From NCBI RefSeq assembly GCF_018323885.1, contig NZ_AP024586.1, positions 1-64,000 on the forward strand: a stretch of DNA of 64,000 bases, read 5' to 3'. The translations under genes were made by a program, and so were the position numbers. This DNA is from Citrobacter amalonaticus (GTDB lineage Bacteria > Pseudomonadota > Gammaproteobacteria > Enterobacterales > Enterobacteriaceae). The notes under the pieces were generated by a model that had not been told where the DNA came from, did no database searches, and saw nothing but the letters and a program-made list of their open reading frames with translations. The first letter of the stretch is position 1, and each line of letters opens with the position of its first letter. Positions 16,774 through 27,553 of the stretch are shown piece by piece.

Positions 16774-17874
16774 ATGGCGTTAGCACAACTGATGCGCGAC
16801 ACTCTATCTCTTGTAAAGCTGGATGGAAGCAGGACCGACGGGATAAAAGGGAGCGTTCAGAACGATAAAATTTTCATTCACCGAAGCGATATTGCAATTG
16901 AAGAGGGTGATCTTCTTATCCGCAGTATGCCGCATGGCGGGGTTGAAGAGTATGTCGTTATTGAGCCAAACTTCAGGCAAGGATTGGGATCCATTCCACC
17001 TGGTTACCAGGCAGAGGTTAGACGAAAACCTAAAGGAACTAATGTTCAGGAAACGTTATCCACTCCAGTGAGGGTACCGGAGGCTGTCATTTCTCTGGTC
17101 CAGTCGTTCATTTCATTATGTATTACTGTTGTAAATGACGACGCATCCAAGCCTGAAAAACATATTGCAACCTATCATTCATTGCGTATGCAAATTCTTG
17201 AACTGAGCAATGTAATGACTATTCCTGTTTGGATTCAGTACTCCCAGACACCTGCAAATGTTAAAAATAGTGTGGGTTTACACGTGCAGGGAGGAGATGG
17301 TGGCTGGGAGAGAAGACGTCAATATTTACAGAGTGAAATGAATAAAATGCTGGAAAGTTATAAGAATATAACTCCCGGTGAACATTCTTTAAGTGCGAAT
17401 AGTATTAAAACCACTGAGCAGACTAGTGGGTTAACTTCAATGGCAAGCGATGCAGCAATTAATATGAAAAAGAAAGTGTTTATTGTTCATGGGCATGACG
17501 ATAATCTGAAAAATGAAGTTTTTATTTTCCTAACAAAAGAAGGTTTTGAACCTGTTATACTCCATCATGAAGCTAGTGAAGGACAGACCATTATTGAGAA
17601 ACTTGAGAAGCATATCAGTAGTGCCTCTTTTGCTGTAGTTCTATATACAGCTTGTGATCAAGGTAAAGCCAGGAATGAAACTGAGTTAAAAGGCAGAGCC
17701 AGACAGAATGTTGTTTTTGAACATGGCTGGTTGATTTCCAAACTCTCGCGCAAGTACGTCGCTGCGATCGTAGAAGATGGCGTGGAATTTCCCGGAGATC
17801 TTTCTGGATTGATTCGAATTCCTAAATCTGACTGGAAATATGATTTATCAAAAGAATTAAAAGTTCTGAAATAA
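16774..17874 (+). CDS. TIR-like nucleotide-binding protein, candidate defence effector
   Basis: A 366-residue protein. The C-terminal ~140 residues form a TIR-like domain of the PF10137/Cap12 type: KKKVFIVHGHDD, HHEASEGQTIIEKLEKH, ASFAVVLYTACDQG and RARQNVVFEHGW, where the Glu in VVFEHG is at the position of the catalytic residue of NAD-cleaving TIR proteins. The N-terminal ~90 residues form a beta-rich module I do not recognise (IFIHRSDIAIEEGDLLIRS), joined by a helical linker. Such proteins serve as effectors in CBASS, Pycsar and related abortive systems, but no nucleotide cyclase gene is beside it. Codon use is AT-richer than in the backbone. Confidence 0.78.
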   Translation: MALAQLMRDTLSLVKLDGSRTDGIKGSVQNDKIFIHRSDIAIEEGDLLIRSMPHGGVEEYVVIEPNFRQGLGSIPPGYQAEVRRKPKGTNVQETLSTPVRVPEAVISLVQSFISLCITVVNDDASKPEKHIATYHSLRMQILELSNVMTIPVWIQYSQTPANVKNSVGLHVQGGDGGWERRRQYLQSEMNKMLESYKNITPGEHSLSANSIKTTEQTSGLTSMASDAAINMKKKVFIVHGHDDNLKNEVFIFLTKEGFEPVILHHEASEGQTIIEKLEKHISSASFAVVLYTACDQGKARNETELKGRARQNVVFEHGWLISKLSRKYVAAIVEDGVEFPGDLSGLIRIPKSDWKYDLSKELKVLK

Positions 17875-17906
17875 TCGAAGCTATCTGAACTGATAAGGAT
17901 AATTCC

Positions 17907-19028
17907 ATGACATACACCAGAAATCAGCACATGCTTTCACAGTGGGTTCTCCGTAACTTTCGCAGCGATGATACGGCTCTGCATCCCAAGAGCAAACAAC
18001 GTGTCTGGGCTCACGTGGTTGTCCCTGCGGCAGATGGCCAGAATGACATTAAAGATATCCCGTTGCCCATTTCCAGCGTGGCGGTGTGCAAGGACTGCTT
18101 CCGTCTAACGGACGGTGCCACTGGCGAGCTCTTCGATATTGAACATGAGCTCAGTGTCTATGAAAACAGCATATCAATCCTGGTGCGTGAACTTGTCCAG
18201 GAACACCAGTTTGCCCGACTGGGAAACTGTGATGCTGAAGATTTTCCGGTTGAAGAGCTTGCCGGATTTGCAATATTGCAGATGATACTTAACCTCAACA
18301 ATCCACAAAGCCGCTTTCCCCATAAAGAATCGATGTTTGAAACGCTTATCAAACCTGTAGTGGATAATATAAATGAGCATGTATCTTCGATTCTTTCGCT
18401 GACGACAACATATCCCTCGCTTACTGAACAGCCGATATATCAGAAATTGATTCGTGTTGCGGCCTCTTCATCATGTAAAGATGATAAAGCTCGTGCAATC
18501 TTTATTCTTTATTCTATCCTTGCGCTGCAAAAAAAACAGACACCTTTGGGCACGGCTGCCTACCTCAGGGACGAAATATTCTCTGGTATTTATGCTATTG
18601 ATGTTTTTCATACCGGTCATGATTTGAACAGTACGGAGCCAAGACCCGTATTTACTGTTTCTGCTAATATTTTTTGTGTATTTCCAGATGATGGAATGAT
18701 TTATTTACCCCTCTCACATAATATTGCGCTTCGATTTAATCAGGTGTCTGGTGAAGGTTTTTACCAGGACCCCACAATAAGAGTATTCAGCCCCGTCCCT
18801 TTATCGCTTAAGTGTTCAGAGTCCGAGCGTCTGGAGGTTTATCAGTGTTCTTATGACTTCATTGATCAGGTTATGTCCACAATTGATTCCTATAATAATG
18901 GCTTCTCAAATATCATTTATTCGAGCTGGCAGCTCTGCGATGTTGAAAATTATCTGAAGCTGCAGGATGAACATCCTGATACCTATTATCTCCCTGAACG
19001 TCCGGTTCGCTGGACTACGAAAAGCTGA
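17907..19028 (+). CDS. DUF4238-like protein in the TIR module
   Basis: A 373-residue protein. The start TRNQHMLSQWVLRNFRS resembles the N-H-x-x-x-Q-x-x-L-x-x-F opening of DUF4238 proteins, and VCKDCFRL with FDIEHELSVYENS fits the conserved acidic helix that follows. DUF4238 members are uncharacterised and often occur in phage-defence or mobile contexts. It lies 32 bases after the TIR-like gene and overlaps the next start (TGATG), so all three genes are likely one operon. Role unknown; a sensor or nuclease-like partner of the TIR protein is speculation. Confidence 0.6.
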   Translation: MTYTRNQHMLSQWVLRNFRSDDTALHPKSKQRVWAHVVVPAADGQNDIKDIPLPISSVAVCKDCFRLTDGATGELFDIEHELSVYENSISILVRELVQEHQFARLGNCDAEDFPVEELAGFAILQMILNLNNPQSRFPHKESMFETLIKPVVDNINEHVSSILSLTTTYPSLTEQPIYQKLIRVAASSSCKDDKARAIFILYSILALQKKQTPLGTAAYLRDEIFSGIYAIDVFHTGHDLNSTEPRPVFTVSANIFCVFPDDGMIYLPLSHNIALRFNQVSGEGFYQDPTIRVFSPVPLSLKCSESERLEVYQCSYDFIDQVMSTIDSYNNGFSNIIYSSWQLCDVENYLKLQDEHPDTYYLPERPVRWTTKS

Positions 19029-19318
19029 TGGCTGTCACTCCGGAGCAGGCGGCCCGCCGCAGACAACTTCACGCCATGGGGAGCTTTAATATGTATACCC
19101 TGCTTGCCGGTGAATATTGGGAACATCCGGATGCGGATGAGGTTAAGCATGTGCTGTCGATGATCTCCCTGACCGACGTCGCGCTGGCTAACCGCCTGGA
19201 TGTGGACGAACGTACCATTCGCAAGTGGAAATCCGGCCAGACCCGGATGGTGTTCACCTCCTGGTGTTGCCTGTGCTGGCTGGCCGGACTGGGTATGCTG
19301 TTAGAAGAACCGGCTTAG
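19028..19318 (+). CDS. Small helix-turn-helix protein, third gene of the TIR module
   Basis: A 96-residue protein with an HTH: LTDVALANRLDVDERTIRKW (about residues 48-67) has the spacing of an XRE-like helix-turn-helix. Its ATG overlaps the stop of the DUF4238-like gene by one base, so it is translationally coupled. It may regulate the module. Its 3' end overlaps a convergent small membrane-protein gene by 18 bases. Confidence 0.65.
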   Translation: MAVTPEQAARRRQLHAMGSFNMYTLLAGEYWEHPDADEVKHVLSMISLTDVALANRLDVDERTIRKWKSGQTRMVFTSWCCLCWLAGLGMLLEEPA

Positions 19319-19513
19319 CCGATTCCTTACTCGTTTCCAGATTTTTTTAAGAATGAATCGTCTCTGGAATCGCCACCGAGAACGGTAGATATGAGGGAGG
19401 CGGTCATAGTTTTTCCAGAACCACGTCCAGCCTCTGTAGCCTTCTTTTAAAAATAGAATGAAAGAGCCTGCAGATAAAAGGCCATAGCCAAGAGAGATAA
19501 TAAATACAGTCAT
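19301..19513 (-). CDS. Small basic membrane protein
   Basis: A 70-residue protein from ATG 19513, preceded by AAGGAA at six bases. One membrane segment (MTVFIISLGYGLLSAGSFIL) is followed by a strongly basic tail with many Arg, Lys and Trp. A longer version beginning at 19606 lacks a good ribosome site. Convergent with the HTH gene. No family recognised. Confidence 0.5.
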   Translation of the reverse strand: MTVFIISLGYGLLSAGSFILFLKEGYRGWTWFWKNYDRLPHIYRSRWRFQRRFILKKIWKRVRNRLSRFF

Positions 19514-19653
19514 ACGATGTTCCTTATGTAAAACTGTATTTAGGAAACCGGATGCGGCCCTTAAGGCCGGTGAGTCATAAACCTGAAAAAAAAATTTTCC
19601 TCTCATCTTTATTGCTATTTAATTCACAGCAGCCCATGTACTTTGCTATTAAA

Positions 19654-19755
19654 GCAATAATGAACCATTAACAATAATCCTCCTCAATTAGTGCGCGTCT
19701 AGCATCAATCAATCTCCTTTCACGATAAGATCCGAAAACCCCCGAAGTCGGATCT
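19654..19755 (+). repeat. Border motif array, copy 1
   Basis: The array has fixed offsets: GCAATAAT at 0, CAATAAT at 18, TTAGTGC at 34, GCATCAAT at 47, then AGATCCGA at 74 and TCGGATCT at 94, an 8-bp inverted repeat separated by 12 bases. The same motifs occur at the same offsets in the copies at 45966 and 49661, while the bases between them differ. It lies between the TIR module and parDE. Confidence 0.75.
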
Positions 19756-19824
19756 CCAGACTATTGATGTGTTGTTTTTGGCTAAAATGCCGGATATGGC
19801 AGCAGAGGAGTAAGCTGATATACT

Positions 19825-19845
19825 GATGTAAGAACAAATCTTACA
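19825..19845. promoter_or_regulatory. Probable ParD operator
   Basis: A perfect 8-bp inverted repeat, ATGTAAGA-ACAAA-TCTTACAT, 19 bases before parD. A TATACT-like -10 lies beside it at 19818. ParD-type antitoxins repress their own promoter through such sites. Confidence 0.65.
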
Positions 19846-19863
19846 TTAAGAAACGGAGGGGTT

Positions 19864-20124
19864 ATGGCCCGTACGATGACGGTGGACGTGGGTGATGAGC
19901 TGCGCGAATTTATCGATTCCCTGGTTAAGGCTGGAGATTACCGTACCCAGAGCGAAGTCATGCGAGACGCGCTGCGTCTTCTGCGCGAGAAGCAGGCTGA
20001 ATCCCGCCTTCAGGAACTGCGCGATCTGCTGGCCGAAGGTATCAGCAGCGGCGAGGCGAAACCATGGAACAAGGATGCATTCCTGAATAATGTCAGGGCC
20101 AGGGTGGCAAATGAAAGAGATTGA
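19864..20124 (+). CDS. parD: ParD-family antitoxin
   Basis: An 86-residue protein with a ribbon-helix-helix N-terminus (MTVDVGDELREFI, GDYRTQSEVMRDALRLLRE) and a charged C-terminal tail that would wrap the toxin. Ribosome site GGAGGGG lies six bases before ATG 19864. It overlaps parE by 14 bases, the usual antitoxin-first order. It neutralises ParE and, with it, represses the operon. Confidence 0.85.
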   Translation: MARTMTVDVGDELREFIDSLVKAGDYRTQSEVMRDALRLLREKQAESRLQELRDLLAEGISSGEAKPWNKDAFLNNVRARVANERD

Positions 20125-20407
20125 GTTGACACCAAAAGCAGAAGAAGACCTGGAGGTTATTTGGGACTACAGCTTCAGGCAGTTCGGTGTTGTTCAGGCG
20201 GATGCGTATATCGGCCGTATAGCAGCGGTGTTTGACATGCTGGCCATGCATGACATCGGCACACATCGCGCAGAGCTGGGAGAAAATATCTGTTCGCTGC
20301 CGGTGGAACAGCACATGGTCTATTTTTTGTCATCACATTCGGTGGTAACGATCATTCGTATACTCAGCCAGTCTCAGGATACGGCGCGACATGAACCCTG
20401 GAGATAA
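20111..20407 (+). CDS. parE: ParE-family toxin
   Basis: A 98-residue RelE/ParE-fold protein (MKEIELTPKAEEDLEVIWDY, then SLPVEQHMVYFL and VVTIIRILSQSQD), the C-terminal strand pattern of the ParE/Phd-Doc-like plasmid stabilisation toxins. ParE members poison DNA gyrase. Starting at ATG 20111 inside parD gives the normal family length. It appears intact and would keep the plasmid, or the module it lies in, by post-segregational killing. Confidence 0.85.
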   Translation: MKEIELTPKAEEDLEVIWDYSFRQFGVVQADAYIGRIAAVFDMLAMHDIGTHRAELGENICSLPVEQHMVYFLSSHSVVTIIRILSQSQDTARHEPWR

Positions 20408-20500
20408 TAGTGAAAGCCTATATATTAACATTATTAATTTCAATGACTTAGTTCGTGCAATCTATCTTATGTTAAATTTTGTCCGTGGTTACTACGGTTA

Positions 20501-20529
20501 TAAAAAAAACGCTCCCTTTTGAGGAGCGT
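20501..20529 (-). terminator. Terminator of the pco operon
   Basis: Arms ACGCTCC (20509-20515) and GGAGCGT (20523-20529) with a 7-base loop. Read on the minus strand the hairpin is followed by eight Ts. It lies 60 bases past pcoE. Confidence 0.8.
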
Positions 20530-20589
20530 AAGCCAGTGAAATCGGCGTCAAATGAGGGTCTAACAAGTGGAGCTGCGGGTTAATACGGG

Positions 20590-21024
20590 TTAATTCTGAA
20601 CGCTCTGACTGCGGTGTTTTTCAGCCTGCTGCTGATGGATAACGGATGACTGACCGTTATTTGCCTTCTCATGCACCACAGCGGCTTTCTCATGTTCATT
20701 CATTTTGGAGAATGACTTTGCGCTTTCGCCGGTGGTTTCAGTTTTGGTGTTCATCATTTTTTTATGCATATCAGCCATATCCTGATGCGCGCCAGATGTG
20801 CCGTTCTGCATCATGTCATGTGACATCGCGGCCTGCTCGTGGTTACTCATATCCATCATTTTCATTCCTTCACCCTGAACGGTACTTCTGGCCGCAGAGG
20901 ACTGCATCTGATGGGCCGGCGCCTGGGCATTATTTACCTGGTCATGCATGTTCATGGTTTCTGCAGCCCAGGCGGATGACGTGACAGCCATAATGGCCAA
21001 AAAAGATACAAGCGTTTTTTTCAT
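20590..21024 (-). CDS. pcoE: Periplasmic copper-binding protein PcoE
   Basis: A 144-residue protein with a cleavable signal peptide (MKKTLVSFLAIMAV...SAWA) and a mature part made of Met/His-rich repeats (NNAQAPAHQMQ, MSNHEQAAMSHDMM, MNEHEKAAVVHEKANN). It is a paralogue of SilE in this window. PcoE is a metal sponge in the periplasm that buffers copper before export. It lies downstream of pcoS but separated by 220 bases, with its own promoter region, which contains TGTAATGAAA (21075-21084), one half of the copper box seen in front of pcoA. Confidence 0.9.
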   Translation of the reverse strand: MKKTLVSFLAIMAVTSSAWAAETMNMHDQVNNAQAPAHQMQSSAARSTVQGEGMKMMDMSNHEQAAMSHDMMQNGTSGAHQDMADMHKKMMNTKTETTGESAKSFSKMNEHEKAAVVHEKANNGQSSVIHQQQAEKHRSQSVQN

Positions 21025-21244
21025 GGTAGGATCCCCGGTGTTAAGATGCCCTGACTGATCAATACCTTATTAAATGTAATGAAAGCAATTGGTCACAGGG
21101 CGGATTAAGTGTTACTCAGGGCTTTATGTGACTGCATTATCACACTGCTCCTGATTTATAACTGAGTATAAAAAACCGCCTCTGTTTATTGCGTGACTGA
21201 ATGATGACATTTCTGTCACCTGCGTATTTCACGTGTAAAAAACG

Positions 21245-22645
21245 TCACCTCATCAACAGGCGCACACTAAAGAGGATAGTGCGGCCCTGTTGTTCAGCCG
21301 ACAGATCACCGCCATGTGCGTGAATGATCGACCGCGTTATGGATAATCCCAGCCCGGCCCCTTCAGTGTTATGAACACGTGATGAGTCCGCGCGATAGAA
21401 GCGATCAAACAAGCGCTCCAGATTAGCTGGCACGCCGCCTGACACCGGATTCGAAATGACCACTTCAACATAGTCACTGCCCTGAGCGATCTGTATTGAT
21501 GTACGGGTATTATCCGGAGAGTATTTAATGGCATTGGAGAGCAGGTTGCTGAACGCGCGTCGCAGCATGTCACTGTCCCCTGCCACGGTCCCCTCGCCTT
21601 CAACGCTGATTGTTTTTCCTGTTTCTTCGGCCAGGGGTTCAAACAGCTCACGTAATTCATTCAGCTCTTCCGCCAGATTCACGTCTTGTTTATCCAGCTG
21701 CAGCAAACCATGTTCAGAACGAGCCAGAAAAAGCATGTCACTGGTCATTCGTGATAATCTTTTGAGTTCTTCCAGATTCGCAAATAAAATTTCACGGTAA
21801 TGCGAAACATCTCTGACCTTGGCCAGGGCAAACTGCGTCTGCATCATCAGATTACTGACCGGCGTACGCAGTTCGTGCGCAATATCGGAAGAGAAATCAG
21901 ACAGTTTCCGGAAGGACCCCTCCAGGCGGTCGAACATGTTGTTAAACTCCCGCATGGTCTCAGAGATTTCCGGGGGCGCCTGATCGGGATTGAGACGCTG
22001 GTCAAGGCTGTGGACAGTCATGGAGGAAGCCAGACTGGTCATCTCCCGCAATGGTTTCAGGCCGATTCGTGTGGTCAGCCAGCCCAGAAAAACCGAAATA
22101 AAAACCAGACCGGTATTAAACCAGAGCAGCCAGGTACTGAGCTTATCCATAAACAGGGTGTGATACCCTGTATCCGTGGCGACAGTAATGATGAAATGTT
22201 TACTTTTACCTTCTTCCGGTGCTACGGCTACACGTCGAGAGATGCTGCGGTATACGGTATTATTTTCTTCAGTCTGGATCATATAGTCCAGAATATCCCC
22301 GGACTGGTTCAGCAGGGTTGCAGGGACCAGCGAATTTTTAGCGTAGAGCTCAACAATTTTTTCATTTTCCATATTTTTAATGGAAATGAATAATCCATTG
22401 TGCCCCACCATCGCATCATTTATTTTATCGGATAAGGATTTAATATCCGTTTTGCTCCTGTAAGTTTCTGTTTTAAGAAACTCTTCAGTAAGCTGGAGTT
22501 TTCCAGTGAGGAAATCTCTGTCCTGGTTGTCAAAATAGCTGTTCAGCGTGCTGATCAGAATAAAACTTGAAAGCCACCATACCGTCAGCATGACTGCAGA
22601 AAATATCAGGCTCAGGCGGGTGGTCAGGGAAATATTGAACTTCAC
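21245..22645 (-). CDS. pcoS: Copper sensor histidine kinase PcoS
   Basis: A 466-residue inner-membrane kinase with two membrane helices around a periplasmic loop (about 35-165), a HAMP region, the phosphorylated His in [13 protein letters not shown] box [11 protein letters not shown] and G box GAGLGLSI. It overlaps pcoR by four bases (ATGA). By homology with CusS/SilS it senses periplasmic Cu(+) and phosphorylates PcoR. Confidence 0.93.
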   Translation of the reverse strand: MKFNISLTTRLSLIFSAVMLTVWWLSSFILISTLNSYFDNQDRDFLTGKLQLTEEFLKTETYRSKTDIKSLSDKINDAMVGHNGLFISIKNMENEKIVELYAKNSLVPATLLNQSGDILDYMIQTEENNTVYRSISRRVAVAPEEGKSKHFIITVATDTGYHTLFMDKLSTWLLWFNTGLVFISVFLGWLTTRIGLKPLREMTSLASSMTVHSLDQRLNPDQAPPEISETMREFNNMFDRLEGSFRKLSDFSSDIAHELRTPVSNLMMQTQFALAKVRDVSHYREILFANLEELKRLSRMTSDMLFLARSEHGLLQLDKQDVNLAEELNELRELFEPLAEETGKTISVEGEGTVAGDSDMLRRAFSNLLSNAIKYSPDNTRTSIQIAQGSDYVEVVISNPVSGGVPANLERLFDRFYRADSSRVHNTEGAGLGLSITRSIIHAHGGDLSAEQQGRTILFSVRLLMR

Positions 22646-23322
22646 TCTTCTTTGATCTCCAGTACATAGCCGGCACCGCGAACGGTGTGGATAAGTTTGG
22701 GCTCAAAGTCATCATCAATTTTACTTCTCAGACGTCTCACGGCCACATCAATCACATTCGTATCGCTGTCAAAATTCATATTCCAGACCAGGGATGAGAT
22801 CAGGCTTCGGGGTAATACTTCTCCCGTACGCTGAAGCAGCAGCTCAAGCAGCACGTACTCTTTTCCGGTGAGATGGATCTTTTTACCTGACCGGGTTACG
22901 GTCCGACGGATCATATCAACGGTCATATCAGCAATGGTGCAGACTGTGGCACTCTGCGCACGTGCCCGGCGCAGTAACGTTCTCACGCGTGCAACCAGTT
23001 CGGTAAAATCGAAAGGTTTGATCAGATAGTCGTCTGCACCCAGTTCAAGTCCTTTCACTTTATCCCGTACGTTATCCTTTGCCGTTAAAAACAATACTGG
23101 CTCTTCATGACCCGAGGCCCGCAGCGACGTGATAATTTGCCACCCGTCGAGATAAGGCAGCATGACATCCAGAATGATTAAATCGTAAGATCCCTTTGAT
23201 GCCGCTCCGAGGCCGTCGCGCCCGTTATCGAAGAGGTCGGCCTGGTATCCTTCCTCAATCAGCCCCTGCTGCAGATAGCGGCCTGTTTTCTGTTCGTCTT
23301 CAACGATTAATATACGCTGCAT
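22642..23322 (-). CDS. pcoR: Copper response regulator PcoR
   Basis: A 226-residue OmpR-type regulator: receiver domain with acidic pocket EDE, phospho-Asp in LIILDVMLP and Lys in YLIKPFDF, and a winged-helix C-terminus ([14 protein letters not shown]). It activates pcoA and pcoE through copper boxes such as the inverted repeat at 27554-27577. It follows pcoD by 53 bases in the same direction. Confidence 0.93.
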   Translation of the reverse strand: MQRILIVEDEQKTGRYLQQGLIEEGYQADLFDNGRDGLGAASKGSYDLIILDVMLPYLDGWQIITSLRASGHEEPVLFLTAKDNVRDKVKGLELGADDYLIKPFDFTELVARVRTLLRRARAQSATVCTIADMTVDMIRRTVTRSGKKIHLTGKEYVLLELLLQRTGEVLPRSLISSLVWNMNFDSDTNVIDVAVRRLRSKIDDDFEPKLIHTVRGAGYVLEIKEE

Positions 23323-23375
23323 AGTCCACTCGCTGACATGATAGTCATATTTTTACGGCTCACTCCTTCAGTATC

Positions 23376-24305
23376 CTAGCTGGCCTGAGACGGGGCAAGC
23401 ATTCCAAGCCAGGAGACAGCCCCCAGAATGGTGACAGCAATGACGAACTCAGTCAGGATACTGTTACGCATCAGCGCGACGCTGCGAACATAATTTCCTT
23501 CCCTGACCATGTCCTCAAGCCGGGGACCAAGGTGAAACCGGTTTGCTGCTGCCAGCAGAAGCATCAGAACGAAAAGCGCTGTTTTTGCAAGCAAAATACT
23601 TCCCCAGGCGCTGCTGAACAGAGGGGCTAACTCACCCTCAGCAATATACAGATAGTTGACCAGCGCACTCAGGCTCAGGGTCACAACGATCACGGTTCCT
23701 GCCGTTGCAAATCTTGCTAATGAATCAGAAATAATGCTGACGCTCCGGGCGTTATGGTTATTTTTGCGCATCAGTAAAATGGCGAATGCGGCCAGTGCAC
23801 CGGTCCATGCTCCTGCTGCGCCAAGGTGTGTCAGGTCGCTGAACAAGTGGAGATAGTAATGTACGCCATCATGCATAACGGCATGTCCGCCCCATGCCAG
23901 TGTGGCCAGCGCCACGCCGCCGCTGATGGTCATCAGCAGACAGGAAAGCACTCTTTTTATAGTGTACAGGAACAGTCCACCGAGTGTGATAAACAGAGCA
24001 AAGAGTCTGACAACCCAGCTGATCCCAACGTCGGTTTCTTCGATCACCATTTCGATAATATGAATGGATAATTCTCTGAAATCTGTCACCCCGCTCATGG
24101 CATTGGATACCAGCAGCATATTCATTCCTGTCAGCAGGATGCCGATCAGTACAGCTAAAGCGATAAACGACCTGAAATTAATTAAATTATGCATCTCATT
24201 CCGGACGCCGCTTATTCCATATATCTGGAAGAAAGGCAACCCAAATAAAATCATCAAATCAAGATACAGAAGGAAACGGATAACAATCATAATCAGGTCG
24301 TTCAT
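23376..24305 (-). CDS. pcoD: Copper-transport membrane protein PcoD
   Basis: A 309-residue inner-membrane protein with about eight helices and Met/His residues in membrane loops ([17 protein letters not shown]). CopD family: with PcoC it is thought to move copper across the inner membrane, possibly to supply PcoA before export. It starts four bases after the pcoC stop. Confidence 0.92.
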   Translation of the reverse strand: MNDLIMIVIRFLLYLDLMILFGLPFFQIYGISGVRNEMHNLINFRSFIALAVLIGILLTGMNMLLVSNAMSGVTDFRELSIHIIEMVIEETDVGISWVVRLFALFITLGGLFLYTIKRVLSCLLMTISGGVALATLAWGGHAVMHDGVHYYLHLFSDLTHLGAAGAWTGALAAFAILLMRKNNHNARSVSIISDSLARFATAGTVIVVTLSLSALVNYLYIAEGELAPLFSSAWGSILLAKTALFVLMLLLAAANRFHLGPRLEDMVREGNYVRSVALMRNSILTEFVIAVTILGAVSWLGMLAPSQAS

Positions 24306-24309
24306 GATA

Positions 24310-24690
24310 TTACTTCACCGTAAAGGTATAATTACCGGTAATAGGATGTGTATCTGATGAAACCGCACGCCAGTCCACACGATAAGTGCCGGCGGGTAAA
24401 GGTTCACGCGGGATAATAATCATAGACTTGGGATCAGATCCTGGTGCCACTTTAGCCGCCACTGGCATCGGTGAATGCGACGACATACCTTTCATTCCGG
24501 TCATTGTCAGTTTCGCGCCTGAGAATTTCACGGTCAGATCTTCCGTAAAATTAAGCTGGATTTTTTCCGGGGCCGGCACGGCTGAATCAGCCTGCGGAAC
24601 CGAGCTTTTTAATTCCGGATGCGCCATAGCAGAAAAAGCGACGCCCATAATCAGCCCACCCGTCAGAATGGCTTTTTTTAATATCAACAT
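24310..24690 (-). CDS. pcoC: Periplasmic copper-binding protein PcoC
   Basis: A 126-residue CopC-fold protein with a signal peptide ending ...AMA before [12 protein letters not shown]; the mature N-terminal His is the Cu(II) ligand. The Met-rich loop ([14 protein letters not shown]) gives the Cu(I) site. It hands copper to PcoD and PcoA. Tight operon with pcoD. Confidence 0.93.
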   Translation of the reverse strand: MLILKKAILTGGLIMGVAFSAMAHPELKSSVPQADSAVPAPEKIQLNFTEDLTVKFSGAKLTMTGMKGMSSHSPMPVAAKVAPGSDPKSMIIIPREPLPAGTYRVDWRAVSSDTHPITGNYTFTVK

Positions 24691-24729
24691 ATTCTTTACC
24701 TGTTAAGTTGAGTGTTTTGTGTCAGTGCA

Positions 24730-25623
24730 TTAAAACCAGATTCTTGCGCCCGCCAGGAATACTATCTGACTGTCTTTTTCGCCTTCCCTTTTCGCCATGT
24801 CGGACGTTGTTCCGTACAGCTGATTCCAGGAAACGCCAATATAAGGCGCGAATTCACGCCGGACTTCATAACGTAGCCGGAGACCAAGTTCGGTATCGGA
24901 TATCCCTCTGCCCCGCCCCCGCGATTCATCATCCTGGCTGTAGATATTCACCTCGTAGGATGGCTGCAGTATCAGCCGGTTAGTCAGTAAAACGTCGTAT
25001 TCTCCTCCCAGGCGAAGGGCGGCCTTTCCGCCATCACTGACAAACCCCGTGATTTCGGATTCAAAGTTGTAAAGGGCCAACCCCTGGAAACCGACGGCAG
25101 CCCACGTCCGGGCAGATCCCGGTCTGAAATCCTGTCTTATACCGGCAACCAAATCCCACCATGGGCCTACTGCGTGCCCCCAGAGAAACTGGGCTTCTGC
25201 CGTCTCCGTCTCTCCACCACTTCGTTCACCTTCGCTCTTGATCCACAGCCGGTCGATATCACCACCCACCCAGCTGTTCACGCTCCAGCTGAAATTATTC
25301 CGGTTGTCTGAACGCTGCCATTCAAGCTGATCGAGAAGAACCAGGTAATTAATTGCGCTGTCATGAACAGCATGGCCCTTTAAATTGCCAGACGCAGCCT
25401 TCCGATCGGCTTCGGTAACGGGCGGAACAGGCGTTCTGCTCTCAGTGACCACGGGCTCCATGGCAGTCATTTCAGTAAAACCGGCATCGGCTGACATCTG
25501 CATAGTGGACATATCATGCCCGGAGTGCGGGTCGGCGGGCGTTCCCGCAGCAAACGCGACAGGTGATGCAATCAAACCAGCTGCAAGCACAGATATGGCG
25601 CAGGTATTCATTTTCATGTGCAT
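24730..25623 (-). CDS. pcoB: Outer-membrane copper protein PcoB
   Basis: A 297-residue CopB-family beta-barrel protein with a signal peptide, a Met/His-rich N-terminal linker ([14 protein letters not shown]) and alternating aromatic strands ending in F (LAGARIWF), typical of outer-membrane insertion. It overlaps the pcoA stop by one base (TAATG) and is thought to act with PcoA in copper sequestration or export. Confidence 0.92.
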   Translation of the reverse strand: MHMKMNTCAISVLAAGLIASPVAFAAGTPADPHSGHDMSTMQMSADAGFTEMTAMEPVVTESRTPVPPVTEADRKAASGNLKGHAVHDSAINYLVLLDQLEWQRSDNRNNFSWSVNSWVGGDIDRLWIKSEGERSGGETETAEAQFLWGHAVGPWWDLVAGIRQDFRPGSARTWAAVGFQGLALYNFESEITGFVSDGGKAALRLGGEYDVLLTNRLILQPSYEVNIYSQDDESRGRGRGISDTELGLRLRYEVRREFAPYIGVSWNQLYGTTSDMAKREGEKDSQIVFLAGARIWF

Positions 25624-27440
25624 TACTCCTCCACCCGGACTTCACGAAACATTCCCATTTCCATGTGATAGAGCAGATGGCAATGGTAAGCCCAGCGGCC
25701 TAGTGCATCAGCTGTCACTCTGTAACTGCGCTTTGTTCCGGGAGGAACATCAATGGTATGTTTACGCACCATGAAATTACCGTTTTCATCTTCCAGATCA
25801 CTCCACATACCATGGAGGTGAATAGGGTGAGTCATCATGGTGTCATTGACCAACGTGATCCTGAGTCGTTCACCGTATTTGAGCACCACCGGCGCGGCGT
25901 CTGAAAACTTGATACCGTTAAAGGACCAGGCAAACTTTTCCATATGCCCTGTAAGATGCAGTTCAATGGTGCGGCCAGGCTCTCTTCCATCCGGATCCTC
26001 AAAGCGGCTTCTGAGATCGGCATAGGTAAGAACCTTACGACCGTTGTTGCGAAGCCCTATGCCTGGATCGCTTAATTTCGGGGAGACGCTCATTGCCTGC
26101 ATATCAACCAGCGGATTATTGGTTTCGGACGCAGGATGGCTCTGCATTCCCGGCATTCCAGCCATCTGGGAATGATCCATACCGGCCATACTGCTGTGAT
26201 CCATTGGCGTGGAGGGTGCCGCGCTGTCCGGCATCCCGGCTCCGTCCATTGACATCATCTCTCCGCTGTTATCCATTCCCGCCATCTGGCCGTGATCCAT
26301 CCCTGACATATCATGGCTCATTCCCCCCATACCCATATCATCCATTGTCAGCAATGGACGCGGATCGAGTGCGGGGACGGCAGCACTTACACCCTCTCGC
26401 GTGGCAAGCGTTCCCCGTGCGTAACCGGTACGATCCATCGATTGTGCGAAGATGGTATAGGCCTCATTCTGAGGCTCAACGATGACGTCATAGGTTTCGG
26501 CAACAGCGATCCTGAATTCATCCACGGTGACCGGATTAACATACTGGCCATCCGCAGCTACCACCGTCATTTTCAGGCCTGGTATGCGAATGTCGAAATA
26601 GGTCATCGCCGAGCCGTTGATAAAGCGTAAGCGTACTTTCTCACCGGGGCGGAACAGCCCTGTCCAGTTTTTCAGAGGCGCCTGTCCGTTCATGAGATAG
26701 GTGTAGGTATAGCCGCTGACGTCGGCGAGGTCAGTCGGGTTCATTTTCATTTCAGCCCACATTTTCCGGTCGGCAATGGTGGCTGACAGACCTTTGGTGT
26801 TCACATCCCGGAAAAAAGACCCCACGGTCGGTTTATTGAAATTGTAATAATCCGACTGTTTTTTTAATTTTTTCAGCAAGCTGTGAGGATTTTCATCCGT
26901 CCAGTCAGACAACATCACCACATGCTCGCGGTCATAAGCAAAGGGCTCCGGTTCCCGGGCATCAATAATGATGGCACCGTAAACCCCCTCCTGCTCCTGG
27001 AGCCCTGAGTGGCTGTGGTACCAGTACGTCCCGTTCTGCCTGACCCTGAAGGTATAGACGTAGGTATCATCTGGTTCGATACCCGTAAAACTGAGCCCCG
27101 GCACACCATCCATGTTGGCCGGAAGAATAATGCCGTGCCAGTGTATGGACGTCTGTTCATCAAGGCGATTTTTGACTCTGAGGGTGATGGTATCACCCTC
27201 TTTCCAGCGCAGGGTCGGCCCCGGCAGCCCACCATTGATCGTCTTGGCCTGACGTTCGCTTCCGGTGATGTTTACTGCCGTTTCTCCAATGGTCAGGTCA
27301 AAATTGGTGCCCTGCAGGGACGCTGCAGGTGGCAGACTCAGGGTGGAGCGCGCATTAAAGCTCCATACGCCAAGACTTCCGGCTACGCCAGAGAGGGTTA
27401 ATCCCTTCAGAAATGTTCGTCGTGACGTTTTTAACTGCAT
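25623..27440 (-). CDS. pcoA: Multicopper oxidase PcoA
   Basis: A 605-residue periplasmic oxidase. The Tat signal SRRTFLKGL follows the chosen start at 27440; the frame opens earlier, to 27539, but 605 residues is the family length. Copper ligands are visible in order: HWHG, WYHSH, HPIHLHG and [14 protein letters not shown] Met-rich insert (about 390-470, with repeats like [16 protein letters not shown]) is the Cu(I)-binding loop. It oxidises Cu(I) to the less toxic Cu(II). First gene of pcoABCDRS, behind the copper box at 27554-27577. Confidence 0.94.
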   Translation of the reverse strand: MQLKTSRRTFLKGLTLSGVAGSLGVWSFNARSTLSLPPAASLQGTNFDLTIGETAVNITGSERQAKTINGGLPGPTLRWKEGDTITLRVKNRLDEQTSIHWHGIILPANMDGVPGLSFTGIEPDDTYVYTFRVRQNGTYWYHSHSGLQEQEGVYGAIIIDAREPEPFAYDREHVVMLSDWTDENPHSLLKKLKKQSDYYNFNKPTVGSFFRDVNTKGLSATIADRKMWAEMKMNPTDLADVSGYTYTYLMNGQAPLKNWTGLFRPGEKVRLRFINGSAMTYFDIRIPGLKMTVVAADGQYVNPVTVDEFRIAVAETYDVIVEPQNEAYTIFAQSMDRTGYARGTLATREGVSAAVPALDPRPLLTMDDMGMGGMSHDMSGMDHGQMAGMDNSGEMMSMDGAGMPDSAAPSTPMDHSSMAGMDHSQMAGMPGMQSHPASETNNPLVDMQAMSVSPKLSDPGIGLRNNGRKVLTYADLRSRFEDPDGREPGRTIELHLTGHMEKFAWSFNGIKFSDAAPVVLKYGERLRITLVNDTMMTHPIHLHGMWSDLEDENGNFMVRKHTIDVPPGTKRSYRVTADALGRWAYHCHLLYHMEMGMFREVRVEE

Positions 27441-27553
27441 GCGAGTTCCCTTAATTAAATTATGGCCATTAGCGGAATTCGAGAACCGGTTATAATCAAT
27501 TTTCCGGTTCTGACTCTTACAATGAAATGACGTTAGCACAACTAAAAAAACAA

